Source: Betaproteobacteria bacterium
Lineage (GTDB): Bacteria > Pseudomonadota > Gammaproteobacteria > Burkholderiales > Methylophilaceae
Assembly (NCBI GenBank): GCA_016867975.1
Contig: VGIC01000003.1
Span: forward strand, 1 to 64,000
Length of the DNA stretch: 64,000 bases
Direction of reading: 5' to 3'
The translations under genes and the position numbers were made by a program. The notes beneath the pieces were generated by a model. The model saw nothing but the letters and a program-made list of their open reading frames with translations, was not told the DNA's origin and ran no database searches. Positions 1 through 8,337 of this stretch are shown piece after piece (within the stretch, counting starts at the first letter, position 1; the number at the start of each line of letters is the position of its first letter).

Positions 1-126
1 TTCTTGAAAGAATGCGAGTTTAGGTTTAACTATGGAACACCAAAGCAACAACTTGCAACACTTAAAAAATGGTCTGATTTATAATCAGTTTTTACTAACA
101 AAATTCGGCTAATCTACTACAGCCCC
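1..126 (+). mobile_element. 3' end of an IS1595-family insertion sequence (partial)
   Basis: Positions 1-84 are the last 27 codons and stop (TAA 82-84) of a transposase cut by the window edge. The residues LKECEFRFNYGTPKQQL resemble the C-terminus of IS1595-type (ISXO2-like DDE) transposases. The stop is followed at 107-126 by GGCTAATCTACTACAGCCCC, whose reverse complement begins GGGGCTGTAGTAGATTAGCC, the typical IS1595-type terminal inverted repeat. The element therefore ends at about 126. The left end lies outside the window, so I cannot tell whether the copy is intact. Family identity is from memory of the motif, not a search. Confidence 0.75.
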
Positions 127-191
127 ATTAAAAATGACAAGAAAAAACTTCGTTTAAATAAAAGCTCACTCGCGCCTTGTCTGACCTTTCG

Positions 192-227
192 CACCAATCT
201 CGCCGCTTTAGCGGCTTTAGATTGGTG
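192..227. repeat. Perfect nested stem-loop upstream of purT
   Basis: CACCAATCT (192-200) pairs with AGATTGGTG (219-227), and inside it GCCGCT (202-207) pairs with AGCGGC (210-215) around a TT loop. It abuts the dispersed repeat at 231-303. No T-run follows on either strand, so it is not an obvious intrinsic terminator. The stretch 127-454 holds only this hairpin and the repeat; I see no gene in it. Confidence 0.6.
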
Positions 228-230
228 GTG

Positions 231-303
231 ATGCCCTTTCACACTTTGCTTGCCAGTTTACTGACTTAGCAAATTGGGAAAGCCAAGTACTGGCTTACGG
301 GTA
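231..303 (+). repeat. Dispersed two-hairpin repeat, copy 1
   Basis: This ~73-nt sequence runs from ATGCCCTTTCACACTTTGCT to GGCTTACGGGTA. It is nearly identical to 2124-2195 and related to the inverted, internally deleted copy at 60207-60258. It contains two inverted repeats: TTTGCT...AGCAAA around a GCCAGT-type core, and AGCCA-AGTAC-TGGCT. Together with copy 2 it brackets purT and the hemoglobin gene in direct orientation. Intergenic location and double-hairpin form suggest a REP/BIME-like element. Confidence 0.7.
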
Positions 304-454
304 GTAATTTGAATTGATAGAAATGCTCTGTAGATTAATGGCATTGTCGCGTTCGTGCGGCTAATACACTCAAGCTACGTTTTTGCACTCTTCAAATTTC
401 TTAAAACACCCTCGCATGGTATTATGGAAGCAATTGATTCATCGAAGGTATCTC

Positions 455-1654
455 ATGTTAATTGGAACCCCATTAAGTCCTAATGCTACGCGCGTCATGC
501 TACTGGGAAGTGGCGAACTGGGTAAAGAAGTCATCATTGCGCTACAGCGGCTAGGTGTTGAAGTGGTTGCGGTCGATCGTTATGCGAACGCACCGGGTCA
601 TCAGGTGGCGCATCGTGCCTATGTGATTGACATGACCAATGATCAAGCCCTGCGAGAGCTGATCGCCAAAGAAAAACCGCATCTCATTGTGCCCGAGATC
701 GAGGCCCTGAATACAGCAACATTGGCGGATATCGAGTCGACCGGCATTGCCACGGTCATCCCGACCGTTAAAGCGGTGCAACTGACGATGAACCGTGAGG
801 GTATTCGCCGTTTGGCGGCAGAAACACTCAAGCTGCCGACCTCACCTTATGCTTTTGCCAAGAGCGAGGCTGAGTTGCAGTCGGCGATTGACAGTGGTAT
901 AGGCTACCCTTGTTTCATTAAACCAACCATGTCTTCATCCGGAAAAGGACAGTCGCGGATCACGCAAGTGAGCGAAGTTAAGGCGGCTTGGGATTATGCC
1001 GCCTCTGCCGGCCGAGTGAACCAAGGGGTGGTGATTGTGGAGGGTCAAATCGATTTTGACTACGAAATCACCTTGCTCACGGTACGTGCGAAGAATGCGC
1101 AGGGCGAGGTGATGACCTATTTCTGTGAGCCGATAGGTCATGTACAGGAAAAAGGGGATTATGTCGAAAGCTGGCAGCCTCAGCCCATGACTTCCAAAGC
1201 CATGGAGGCGTCTAAACGTATTGCCAAGGCGGTAACGGATAGCCTGGGCGGCTTAGGTCTGTTTGGCGTGGAGTTGTTCATTAAGGGGGATCAGGTTTGG
1301 TTCAGCGAGGTTAGCCCTAGACCGCATGATACTGGCATGGTGACCATGGCCAGCCAGCGCTTCAGTGAGTTTGATCTACACGCCCGTGCCATTCTCGGCT
1401 TGCCGGTGGATGTGGCGTTGCGTGATGCGGCTGCTAGTGCCGTCATTTATGGCGGTCATGAAACCAATCAACTGGCATTTGAGGGGGTAGAGGCGGCATT
1501 GGCTGTGCCTAGCGCTGATATTCGATTGTTTGGTAAGCCGGTGTCTTTTGTGAAGCGTCGTATGGGCGTGGCGCTGGCGATCGGTCAAGATGTGAATGAA
1601 GCAAGAGGGCGTGCAAAGTTGGCTGCAACGCTTGTGAAACCTAAGGTGTGCTGA
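455..1654 (+). CDS. purT: Formate-dependent phosphoribosylglycinamide formyltransferase (PurT)
   Basis: PurT is an ATP-grasp enzyme that uses formate and ATP to formylate GAR in step 3 of purine synthesis. The protein (399 aa; E. coli about 392) opens with [15 protein letters not shown], the N-terminal nucleotide-fold loop, has the ATP-grasp stretch [12 protein letters not shown] near residue 165, and has the [13 protein letters not shown] signature in the C-terminal half. I chose the ATG at 455 rather than the upstream in-frame ATG at 383, because GAAGG lies 6 nt before it and the family starts just before LIGTPLS. Formate-dependent GAR formylation fits a methylotroph that produces formate through the Fhc pathway encoded further on. 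Identification is secure. Confidence 0.96.
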   Translation: MLIGTPLSPNATRVMLLGSGELGKEVIIALQRLGVEVVAVDRYANAPGHQVAHRAYVIDMTNDQALRELIAKEKPHLIVPEIEALNTATLADIESTGIATVIPTVKAVQLTMNREGIRRLAAETLKLPTSPYAFAKSEAELQSAIDSGIGYPCFIKPTMSSSGKGQSRITQVSEVKAAWDYAASAGRVNQGVVIVEGQIDFDYEITLLTVRAKNAQGEVMTYFCEPIGHVQEKGDYVESWQPQPMTSKAMEASKRIAKAVTDSLGGLGLFGVELFIKGDQVWFSEVSPRPHDTGMVTMASQRFSEFDLHARAILGLPVDVALRDAAASAVIYGGHETNQLAFEGVEAALAVPSADIRLFGKPVSFVKRRMGVALAIGQDVNEARGRAKLAATLVKPKVC

Positions 1655-1658
1655 TTCG

Positions 1659-2078
1659 ATGTTGGATAGAGTTGAAGAAGTTGGCAGTGACAAGCGCACT
1701 TTCTTTGAGCTGTTGGGGGGTGAAGCCGGTGGCATCGATAAGATTCGCCAGCTGGTCGAGATGTTTTATGACATCATGGATACGGATCCCAAGGCGGAAG
1801 GTATTCGCAAGATGCATCAAGCCGATTTAACCGCGGCACGTGAAAAGCTATTCATGTTTCTCACTGGCTGGACAGGGGGGCCGCAGCTGTATGTCGAGCG
1901 GTATGGTCACCCGATGTTGCGCAAGCGCCATTTGCCGTTTCCGATTGATGAGTCTGCCAGAGACCAGTGGATGTATTGCATCATCAAGGCGATGCATCAG
2001 TTAGATTACGATGAAGACTTGATGAAATCGTTAGCCACGCAGTTGTATGGAGTGGCTGATTTTATGCGCAACCAGTAG
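1659..2078 (+). CDS. Group II truncated hemoglobin
   Basis: This 139-aa protein has the layout of a group II (trHbO/YjbI-like) truncated hemoglobin. FFELLGGEAGGIDKIRQLVEMFYDIM matches helices A-B in two adjoining pieces. FLTGWTGGPQLYVERYGHP carries the conserved W and the F-helix region, and HPMLRKRHLPFPI with the following DQWMYC carries the G8 Trp. These proteins bind O2 or NO with peroxidase-like or NO-handling roles, but the role here is not shown. It starts 4 nt after the purT stop, so the two genes are probably co-transcribed. The pair has no obvious pathway link. A dispersed repeat follows the gene. Confidence 0.9.
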   Translation: MLDRVEEVGSDKRTFFELLGGEAGGIDKIRQLVEMFYDIMDTDPKAEGIRKMHQADLTAAREKLFMFLTGWTGGPQLYVERYGHPMLRKRHLPFPIDESARDQWMYCIIKAMHQLDYDEDLMKSLATQLYGVADFMRNQ

Positions 2079-2123
2079 GGCGCTCTATAAAATGCGTTCT
2101 TTGAGCGCATATATTCCACGGAT

Positions 2124-2195
2124 ATGCCCTTTCACACTTTGCTTGCCAGTTACTGGCTTAGCAAATTGGGGAAGCCAAGTGCTGGCTTACGGGTA
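2124..2195 (+). repeat. Dispersed two-hairpin repeat, copy 2
   Basis: This is a near-identical direct copy of 231-303, here with compensated pairing. TTTGCT-T-GCCAGT-T-ACTGGC-TT-AGCAAA folds as an almost perfect hairpin, followed by AAGCCA-AGTGC-TGGCTT. It lies between convergent genes (hemoglobin and rhlE), where such a structure could act as a bidirectional 3'-end element. That role is inferred. Confidence 0.75.
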
Positions 2196-2236
2196 ACACC
2201 GCATCTCAAATTCTACATTTATAGAAGCGCCCAGAG

Positions 2237-3604
2237 TTATTTGAACAAGCCACCTAGCAACGCTGCCACAGGTTTTTTCTTTTGGAGAGCAGTTTGAGGG
2301 AGCGGCTTGATTGTGCTGGCTGACATGCCGGAGGGTTCGTACGGTTTATAGAACCATGGGTCATCGGACATTCTTTTGGCTGGAGCACGTCTAGGCATGT
2401 TGTCTTCAGCTGTTTTGTCACCGTAACTTGTACCGCGCGCCCTTCTGATAGGTTTCTCAACAACTGCCACTTCTTTGTTGATTTGGCGCTTGATGAGTTT
2501 CTCAATTTCAGCCAGGTATTTTTCTTCCTCTTTACAGACCAAAGAGATTGCAATGCCCAATGCGCCAGCACGTCCGGTTCGACCAATGCGGTGCACATAA
2601 TCCTCTGGTGCCGTTGGAATTTCGTAATTGATCACCATCGGCAGTTCGCTGATATCCAAGCCGCGTGCGGCGACATCAGTGGCCACTAGGGCTGTGACTG
2701 TTCCCGCTTTGAAGGCATCCAAGGCTTTAATGCGCTCTTGCTGTGTCTTGTCGCCATGAATCGCATCTGCAGCAATGCCGGCGCGTGTTAGGCTACGACT
2801 CAGGCGGCTGGCAGCAAGCTTGGTTTTGGTAAAAATGATCACTTGCTTGGCATTTTCTTCGTGCAGCAGTTGGGTGAGAAATACTTCCTTGTCCGACTGC
2901 TCGACCGAGTAGACCTTCTGCGTCACGTTGTCATTGGTGGCGTTGCTGCGCGCTACTTCGATGAGTTGTGGTTTGGTTAAGAAATCATCCGCCAATTTCT
3001 TAATCTCGTTTGAGAATGTGGCCGAGAACATCAGGTTCTGACGCTGCTTAGGCAGCAGTGCCAGAATGCGCTTCAAGTCTGGCATGAATCCCATATCCAG
3101 CATCCTGTCGGCTTCATCCAATATCAGCATTTGAACCTGATTGAGTTGTAGCGTCTTTTGCTCAACATGATCCAATAGACGGCCTGGGGTTGCTACTAGT
3201 ACCTCAACCCCGGCTTTCAGACTGGGTGTCTGTGTCTTGATATCGACCCCTCCAAAAACCACCAGTGAGCGTAGCATGGTGTGTTTTGCATAAGTCTTGA
3301 CGCTTTCTTCCACCTGAATGGCTAATTCGCGTGTGGGCGTTAGAATCAATGCCCTGATAGAGTGTTTTGCCGGTGAGGTGCTGTTGTTGGACAGTGGTAA
3401 CAGTTTCTGCAGAATGGGTAATGAAAATGCCGCAGTTTTTCCGGTGCCTGTTTGCGCGCCGGCCATGAGATCCGCCCCCGACAAAGCAACAGGGATAGCC
3501 TGCGCTTGAATCGGAGTCGGTGTGGTATAACCAGACTCAGTGAGTGCGCGCAGGAGTTCGGGTGCGAGCCCCAAAGTGCTGAAGCTTGTTACAGTGTTGG
3601 TCAT
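2237..3604 (-). CDS. rhlE: DEAD-box ATP-dependent RNA helicase, RhlE type (downstream paralogue)
   Basis: A 455-aa DEAD-box helicase with motifs in order: Q motif (TPTPIQAQAIP, ~28-38), Walker A AQTGTGKT (50-57), PTRELA, TPGR, Walker B LDEADRMLDMGF, SAT, then ARGLD and HRIGRTGRAG in the second RecA domain. The basic C-terminal tail is short and ends PVAALLGGLFK. RhlE-type helicases remodel rRNA and mRNA in ribosome assembly and cold adaptation; the exact substrate is unknown. It lies 24 nt downstream of a second DEAD-box gene on the same strand, probably in one transcript. The two share the RhlE core but not the tail, so they are tandem paralogues. Confidence 0.92.
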   Translation of the reverse strand: MTNTVTSFSTLGLAPELLRALTESGYTTPTPIQAQAIPVALSGADLMAGAQTGTGKTAAFSLPILQKLLPLSNNSTSPAKHSIRALILTPTRELAIQVEESVKTYAKHTMLRSLVVFGGVDIKTQTPSLKAGVEVLVATPGRLLDHVEQKTLQLNQVQMLILDEADRMLDMGFMPDLKRILALLPKQRQNLMFSATFSNEIKKLADDFLTKPQLIEVARSNATNDNVTQKVYSVEQSDKEVFLTQLLHEENAKQVIIFTKTKLAASRLSRSLTRAGIAADAIHGDKTQQERIKALDAFKAGTVTALVATDVAARGLDISELPMVINYEIPTAPEDYVHRIGRTGRAGALGIAISLVCKEEEKYLAEIEKLIKRQINKEVAVVEKPIRRARGTSYGDKTAEDNMPRRAPAKRMSDDPWFYKPYEPSGMSASTIKPLPQTALQKKKPVAALLGGLFK

Positions 3605-3628
3605 GTGTCGGCGCTATCTCAAAATCAA

Positions 3629-5248
3629 TTAAGCAAAATTACGTGAGCGGCGAGGGGCACCGTGTCCCGCGCCATGATTTGCATTCGCAAAGTGGCGAGA
3701 GCGCTGATGTTGATCAGCTTGCCTAGGGGCGCGTCCTTCGCTACGGTTGTCGTGGCGATGAGTTGTTTTGCCATTGCCATTGCGGTTGCCACGACCTTCG
3801 CCGCGTTGATCTTCACGCATAAAAGGTTTTTTACCAAATGCCGCTTGTTCGCCAAAGCCTCCGCGTGTACGTTCGTTAAAGCCACGATCTGAACGGTTGA
3901 ACTCGGTACGTGGAACATAGCTCATAGAGTTGCCATTGACGTCCCGTGGGGTCTGCTCGCGGTTGCCGCGGTTATCTGCACGCGTATCAAATTTTTCGTT
4001 GCGGTTGCCATGACGCTCAGTATCCATGCGCTCGCTACGTGGTTTGAAACCGCTACGATTGCCGGGTTTATGTGCATCACGACGTCCGCTAGGGCCGTCC
4101 ATCTTGATAGCACGTTTTGGCTCGAAGCCCTCAATCACAATCGGCTCCATACGGTTACCGGTGAATTGCTCGATTTTGCGCAGTAGGTGTTTGTCCATAT
4201 TGGATGCGAACGAGATGGCAATTCCAGTGTTGCTGGCGCGACCAGTACGACCGATACGATGCACGTAGTCTTCTGCAAACTTAGGCAAGTCGTAGTTGAT
4301 GACATGGCTAATGCCATGAACATCAATGCCACGTGCGGCAACGTCTGTTGCTACTAACACTTTGACATCGCCATGACGCAGTTTTGTCAGAGTGCGATTG
4401 CGTGCACCTTGGGTCATGTCGCCATGTAGCGCGGCGGTTTTGTGACCGGCCGCATAAAGATCTTCAGCCAATACATCAGCATGACGCTTGGTGCTGGTGA
4501 AGATGATGGCCTGATTCACTTCAGGAGCAATCAATAGATGTTCCAGCAATTTGTTCTTGTGGGTCATGTCATCCACAAAGTGCAGACGTTGCTCAATGTT
4601 GGCGTGTTTTTCGCGTTGAGCGGCGATTTGTATGGTCTTTGGGTTTTTCAGGATCTTGCTGGCAATGCGTGCGATATCGCCATCCAGTGTTGCTGAGAAT
4701 AAAAGTGTTTGACGCTCTGTAGAGAGCTGCTCGCAAATGCGTTCAACATCTGGCAAGAAGCCCATGTCCAGCATGCGGTCTGCTTCATCCAGCACCAGCA
4801 TTTGCAGACGAGAAACATCAATACGGCCACGCTCAAGGTGATCGATGAAGCGGCCTGGCGTTGCGACTAGAATATCTAAAGGTTGTGACAACAGCTTGTT
4901 TTGCAGTGGGTAGGGCATGCCACCCACGATGCTGACTGTGCGGGCGCGGATAAATTTGCCGTATTTGCGTGCGGCATCGTTGACCTGAGTCGCCAGTTCG
5001 CGCGTAGGGACCAACACCAAAATGCGTGGGCCGCGACTTTTTAACTCATGTGGCTTTGCCAGTAGGTTCAATGCGGGCAACATGAAAGCGGCAGTTTTTC
5101 CGGTACCGGTTTGTGCCGACGCCATCAGGTCATGGCCTTCGGTTACGACCGGAATCGCTTGCGCTTGGATCGGTGTTGGGCTGGTGTAACCTGCTTCGGT
5201 TAAAGCACGTAGGATTGTAGGATGTAGGTTGAGTGATTCAAAAGACAT
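3629..5248 (-). CDS. rhlE: DEAD-box ATP-dependent RNA helicase, RhlE type (upstream paralogue, long Arg/Gly/Asn tail)
   Basis: A 539-aa RhlE-type helicase. Walker A AQTGTGKT is at 45-52, followed by VPTRELATQ, LDEADRMLDMGF, FSATLDG, DVAARGID and HRIGRTGRA. After about residue 370 comes a ~165-aa low-complexity tail rich in R, G, N, D and H, expected to be disordered and RNA-binding. AGGGA precedes the ATG. It heads the two-helicase unit and is driven by a consensus promoter about 260 nt upstream, leaving a long leader. Such leaders are common for cold-induced RNA chaperone genes, so cold regulation is plausible but not demonstrated. Confidence 0.92.
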   Translation of the reverse strand: MSFESLNLHPTILRALTEAGYTSPTPIQAQAIPVVTEGHDLMASAQTGTGKTAAFMLPALNLLAKPHELKSRGPRILVLVPTRELATQVNDAARKYGKFIRARTVSIVGGMPYPLQNKLLSQPLDILVATPGRFIDHLERGRIDVSRLQMLVLDEADRMLDMGFLPDVERICEQLSTERQTLLFSATLDGDIARIASKILKNPKTIQIAAQREKHANIEQRLHFVDDMTHKNKLLEHLLIAPEVNQAIIFTSTKRHADVLAEDLYAAGHKTAALHGDMTQGARNRTLTKLRHGDVKVLVATDVAARGIDVHGISHVINYDLPKFAEDYVHRIGRTGRASNTGIAISFASNMDKHLLRKIEQFTGNRMEPIVIEGFEPKRAIKMDGPSGRRDAHKPGNRSGFKPRSERMDTERHGNRNEKFDTRADNRGNREQTPRDVNGNSMSYVPRTEFNRSDRGFNERTRGGFGEQAAFGKKPFMREDQRGEGRGNRNGNGKTTHRHDNRSEGRAPRQADQHQRSRHFANANHGAGHGAPRRSRNFA

Positions 5249-5620
5249 GAAGTCCCTTTCAAAAACAGTTTCTTAAAAAGGGCGCGAGCAAATATATGTT
5301 TCAGCAATGGCGTACTGTAAAACAGTAACAAAGCAATGAATTAGACTTCCATTTACCAGCGCACGGGCAAAGCCGCTAACCAGTAAAGATAGATTGAACA
5401 AGCAATCTAAAAGAGTGTCACTACAAAACTTCACGAGTGACCAAGGGTCAGGGCAATGAATCTAAAACCTAGTGACCTGTATCAAGATCACATAAAGTTT
5501 TAACTTGCGCGCATTATAGGCATTAATTGAGCGTTGTCAAAGGTTTATTGTTAAAAGTTAAATTTTTATGATACCGAGTGTGTTAAAATCGCCGCCTTTC
5601 AATGAACCGGTAGCAACACA
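5249..5620. other. Divergent intergenic region with long rhlE leader
   Basis: This 372-nt stretch between the divergent helicase and typA genes contains no gene I can support. About 255 nt of it is the predicted 5' leader of the helicase transcript, including a small hairpin at about 5312-5326 (TACTGT-AAA-ACAGTA). The typA promoter must also lie here; AT-rich sequence at 5545-5590 (TATGAT at 5567-5572, TTAAAAT at 5583-5589) offers candidate -10 elements but no convincing -35. Confidence 0.5.
5513..5540 (-). promoter_or_regulatory. Consensus sigma-70 promoter for the tandem rhlE genes
   Basis: Read on the minus strand, the sequence gives TTGACA (5535-5540), a 16-nt spacer and TATAAT (5513-5518). 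Both hexamers match consensus exactly. Transcription would start near 5505, about 255 nt upstream of the helicase start codon at 5248. It is the strongest sigma-70 promoter I see in the window. Confidence 0.85.
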
Positions 5621-7429
5621 ATGTCACGCAATTTAAGAAATATCGCCATCATCGCTCACGTTGACCATGGTAAAACCACCATGGTGGATAAGCTGTTACA
5701 GCAATCAGGTACTTTTTCATCACACCAAGTCGTTTCTGAACGCGTGATGGACAGTGGTGATATTGAAAAAGAACGCGGTATTACTATTTTGGCTAAAAAC
5801 ACAGCGCTGACTTATGAGGGGACGCACATTAATATCGTGGATACCCCTGGCCACGCCGATTTTGGCGGTGAGGTAGAGCGCGTATTGGGGATGGTGGATG
5901 GTGTGGTGCTGCTGGTCGATGCGGTTGAAGGCCCAATGCCACAAACCCGATTTGTGACTAAGAAAGCCTTGGCTTTGGGACTGAAGCCGATTGTGGTGAT
6001 CAATAAGGTTGATCGTCCTGGTAGTCGCACGGATTGGGTGATTGATCAGACATTTGACCTGTTCGCCAACTTGGGGGCAACTGATGAACAATTAGATTTT
6101 CCTGTGGTGTATGCGTCTGCGTTGAATGGCTTTGCAACCTTGGACATGAAAGCGCCTAATGACAATATGCGGCCATTGTTCGAAACAATCTTGAGTCACG
6201 TAGAGCCACCCAAAGGCGACAGTAATGCCCCCCTGCAAATGCAGATTTCTGCACTGGATTATTCAACCTATACCGGCCGTTTGGGTGTAGGTCGTGTGCA
6301 TAACGGCCGTATCAAACCAGGTCAAGTGGTGGCGGTCATGAAAGAAGACCAGCAGATTGCTCAGGGTAGGATCAATCAGGTATTGGGATTTAAAGGCTTG
6401 GAGCGGGTTCCGGTAGATGAAGCGGAAGCGGGTGATATTGTGATTGTTTCCGGTCTTGAAGACATCGGTATCGGCTTTACTATTTGTGACCGTGACAATC
6501 CTAAAGGTCTGCCGCACCTTGGCGTGGATGAGCCCACCTTGACCATGGACTTTATGGTGAACACTTCACCATTGGCGGGTACGGAAGGCAAGTTTGTTAC
6601 ATCACGTCAGATTCGTGACCGCTTGACTAAAGAGTTGCTGGTAAACGTAGCGTTGCGTGTTGAAGATACGCAGGATGCGGATGTGTTCCGCGTTTCTGGT
6701 CGCGGTGAGTTGCATCTGACCATTCTTTTGGAAAATATGCGACGTGAAGGTTTTGAGTTGGCAGTGGGTAAACCGCGTGTGGTTTACCGCGAAATCGATG
6801 GTGAGAAATGTGAGCCTTATGAGGTTCTGACTGTGGATGTGGAAGATGAGAACCAAGGCGCTGTGATGGAGGAGTTAGGCCGTCGCCGTGGTGAGATGCA
6901 AAACATGGAGTCTGATGGTAATGGCCGTACCCGTTTAGAGTACAAGATTCCTGCCCGTGGTTTGATTGGTTTTCAGGGAGAGTTTTTGACGCTGACACGT
7001 GGTACTGGCTTGATGTCTCATATTTTTGATGAGTATGCTCCGGTGAAGTCTGATATGCCAGGTCGCCGTAATGGGGTGTTGATTTCAGCAGAGCATGGCG
7101 AAGCGGTTGCCTATGCTTTATGGAAATTACAGGATCGTGGCCGTATGTTTTCTGTGCCAGGAGACCGGTTATATGAGGGGATGATTATTGGTATTCATAG
7201 CCGAGATAATGATTTGGTGGTGAATCCGATCAAAGGTAAGCAGCTTACCAATGTGCGTGCTTCTGGTACCGATGAGGCTGTGCGCCTGATTCCACCCGTG
7301 GCACTATCGTTGGAATCCGCAGTCGAGTTTATCGATGATGATGAGCTGGTTGAAATTACGCCAAAAAACATCCGTATCCGTAAACGTTTCTTGTTGGAGC
7401 ACGAGCGCAAGCGAGCTGCTAAGGAATAA
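5621..7429 (+). CDS. typA: Ribosome-associated GTPase TypA/BipA
   Basis: A 602-aa translational GTPase, full length for TypA/BipA. The G domain shows AHVDHGKTT (12-20), [10 protein letters not shown] (switch I), [14 protein letters not shown] (G3) and NKVDRPGSR (G4). EF-G-like domains follow, then the TypA-specific C-terminal domain ([18 protein letters not shown], later [19 protein letters not shown]). BipA binds the ribosome and supports 50S assembly and stress or cold growth. It stands alone on the plus strand, divergent from the helicase pair, and all three gene products act on ribosome biogenesis. Confidence 0.97.
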   Translation: MSRNLRNIAIIAHVDHGKTTMVDKLLQQSGTFSSHQVVSERVMDSGDIEKERGITILAKNTALTYEGTHINIVDTPGHADFGGEVERVLGMVDGVVLLVDAVEGPMPQTRFVTKKALALGLKPIVVINKVDRPGSRTDWVIDQTFDLFANLGATDEQLDFPVVYASALNGFATLDMKAPNDNMRPLFETILSHVEPPKGDSNAPLQMQISALDYSTYTGRLGVGRVHNGRIKPGQVVAVMKEDQQIAQGRINQVLGFKGLERVPVDEAEAGDIVIVSGLEDIGIGFTICDRDNPKGLPHLGVDEPTLTMDFMVNTSPLAGTEGKFVTSRQIRDRLTKELLVNVALRVEDTQDADVFRVSGRGELHLTILLENMRREGFELAVGKPRVVYREIDGEKCEPYEVLTVDVEDENQGAVMEELGRRRGEMQNMESDGNGRTRLEYKIPARGLIGFQGEFLTLTRGTGLMSHIFDEYAPVKSDMPGRRNGVLISAEHGEAVAYALWKLQDRGRMFSVPGDRLYEGMIIGIHSRDNDLVVNPIKGKQLTNVRASGTDEAVRLIPPVALSLESAVEFIDDDELVEITPKNIRIRKRFLLEHERKRAAKE

Positions 7430-7448
7430 CCTATTGCGCAGCACGAAT

Positions 7449-7544
7449 ATGCAGGAACGCTTGAACGAGGAAATCAGAAGGCGCGAGCAAGTGTTCGCAA
7501 AAACAACAGCAGATGATGGCAAGGTGATCGCGATTAACGGCTGA
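7449..7544 (+). CDS. Possible 31-aa small protein downstream of typA
   Basis: An ATG 19 nt after the typA stop opens a 31-codon frame (MQERLNEEIRRREQ..., ending VIAING). It is charged and helix-like, but no clear Shine-Dalgarno precedes it and I do not recognise it. It could be a small protein, a decayed 3' remnant or chance. Confidence 0.25.
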   Translation: MQERLNEEIRRREQVFAKTTADDGKVIAING

Positions 7545-7627
7545 GTGGAAAAAGATTTACTAAGTCGAATTTACAGCACATTTTGGACTTGATCTGTGTT
7601 GGACTTAAATATCTGTTGACATGGCCA

Positions 7628-8053
7628 ATGGAAACTTGTATGAAAGCGGCTCTGAAAAAGCATCCGGGAGAAGTGCTTTCCGTAGAAGCGGAAATTGAAA
7701 AAGGTCGTGGCGCGATTTACGAATTTGATATTAAAGGCGCTGATGGTAAGGAGTGGGAAGTAGAATGCGAAGCTAAATCTGGTAAAGTTTACGAGGAAGA
7801 AGTTGACGTAGACGCCTCTAACGATGAATTTAAATCGAAAGCGAAAGTAACGCTAGAAGATGCGAAGAAAGCTGCATTAGCAAAATTTGCTGGTGAAGTT
7901 ATCAGCATTGAGTATGAATTAGAAAACGGCAACCCAGTATACGAATTTGATATTAAAACGGCGTCTGGCAAAGAAATGGAAGTTGAAGTTGACGCTGTGA
8001 CAGGTAAAGTGGGTGAAGCCGAAGAGGAAGTTTACGAAATCGGTAAAGACTAA
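7628..8053 (+). CDS. PepSY-domain protein (two repeats)
   Basis: The protein holds two PepSY repeats: residues ~5-60 (ALKKHPGEVLSVEAE... then EFDIKGADGKEWEVE) and ~75-140 (AALAKFAGEVISIEYELE... then EFDIKTASGKEMEVEVD). It is very acidic. PepSY modules are found in secreted or periplasmic proteins; some inhibit peptidases, and the role here is unknown. The start is uncertain: relatives I recall carry a signal peptide before the PMxxC segment, but no clear one is visible here. The frame stays open upstream with only TTG candidates (7583), and no good ribosome site precedes the ATG at 7628. A strong terminator follows the gene. Confidence 0.75.
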   Translation: METCMKAALKKHPGEVLSVEAEIEKGRGAIYEFDIKGADGKEWEVECEAKSGKVYEEEVDVDASNDEFKSKAKVTLEDAKKAALAKFAGEVISIEYELENGNPVYEFDIKTASGKEMEVEVDAVTGKVGEAEEEVYEIGKD

Positions 8054-8096
8054 TTTCAATACCACCTAGAGTGCTTCTGGGTGAGTGAGAAATGAA

Positions 8097-8127
8097 AGGC
8101 AGACTTTGTAAAGAGTCTGCCTTTTTT
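8097..8127 (+). terminator. Rho-independent terminator after the PepSY gene
   Basis: AGGCAGACT (8097-8105) pairs with AGTCTGCCT (8114-8122) around an 8-nt loop and runs straight into a T6 tract. It ends the PepSY transcript 44 nt after its stop. Confidence 0.92.
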
Positions 8128-8297
8128 ACATTCTAGCGCGACGAAACCAAACGTAATTTGCAATCAACAATAAGACGGCTATTTAGAGTAAATTGGGAGC
8201 CATTAAAAATAGTCAGTTAAATAGCGGTTGATCATTGTTTGCGTTCATCCTTTCATGGATTTAGCCTAAAACAGGTAGAATATTAAGCTATCTTTTT

Positions 8298-8332
8298 CCT
8301 AAGTTATTTTCCCCTAAGTTATTCCTAAGTTA
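8298..8332 (+). repeat. Three copies of CCTAAGTTA just before mutL
   Basis: The 9-mer CCTAAGTTA occurs at 8298-8306, 8313-8321 and 8324-8332, ending 5 nt before the mutL ATG. This occupies the place where a Shine-Dalgarno would be expected, and none is visible. It may be a local slippage duplication or an operator; function unknown. Confidence 0.6.
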
Positions 8333-8337
8333 AGTGT

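Noticed and set aside
1-126. Possibility that positions 1-84 are the end of a host gene
   Set aside because: The residue pattern and the immediately following terminal inverted repeat fit an IS1595-type element.
6627-6998. 123-codon minus-strand frame opposite typA
   Set aside because: Antisense shadow of a well-conserved typA region; no domain similarity.
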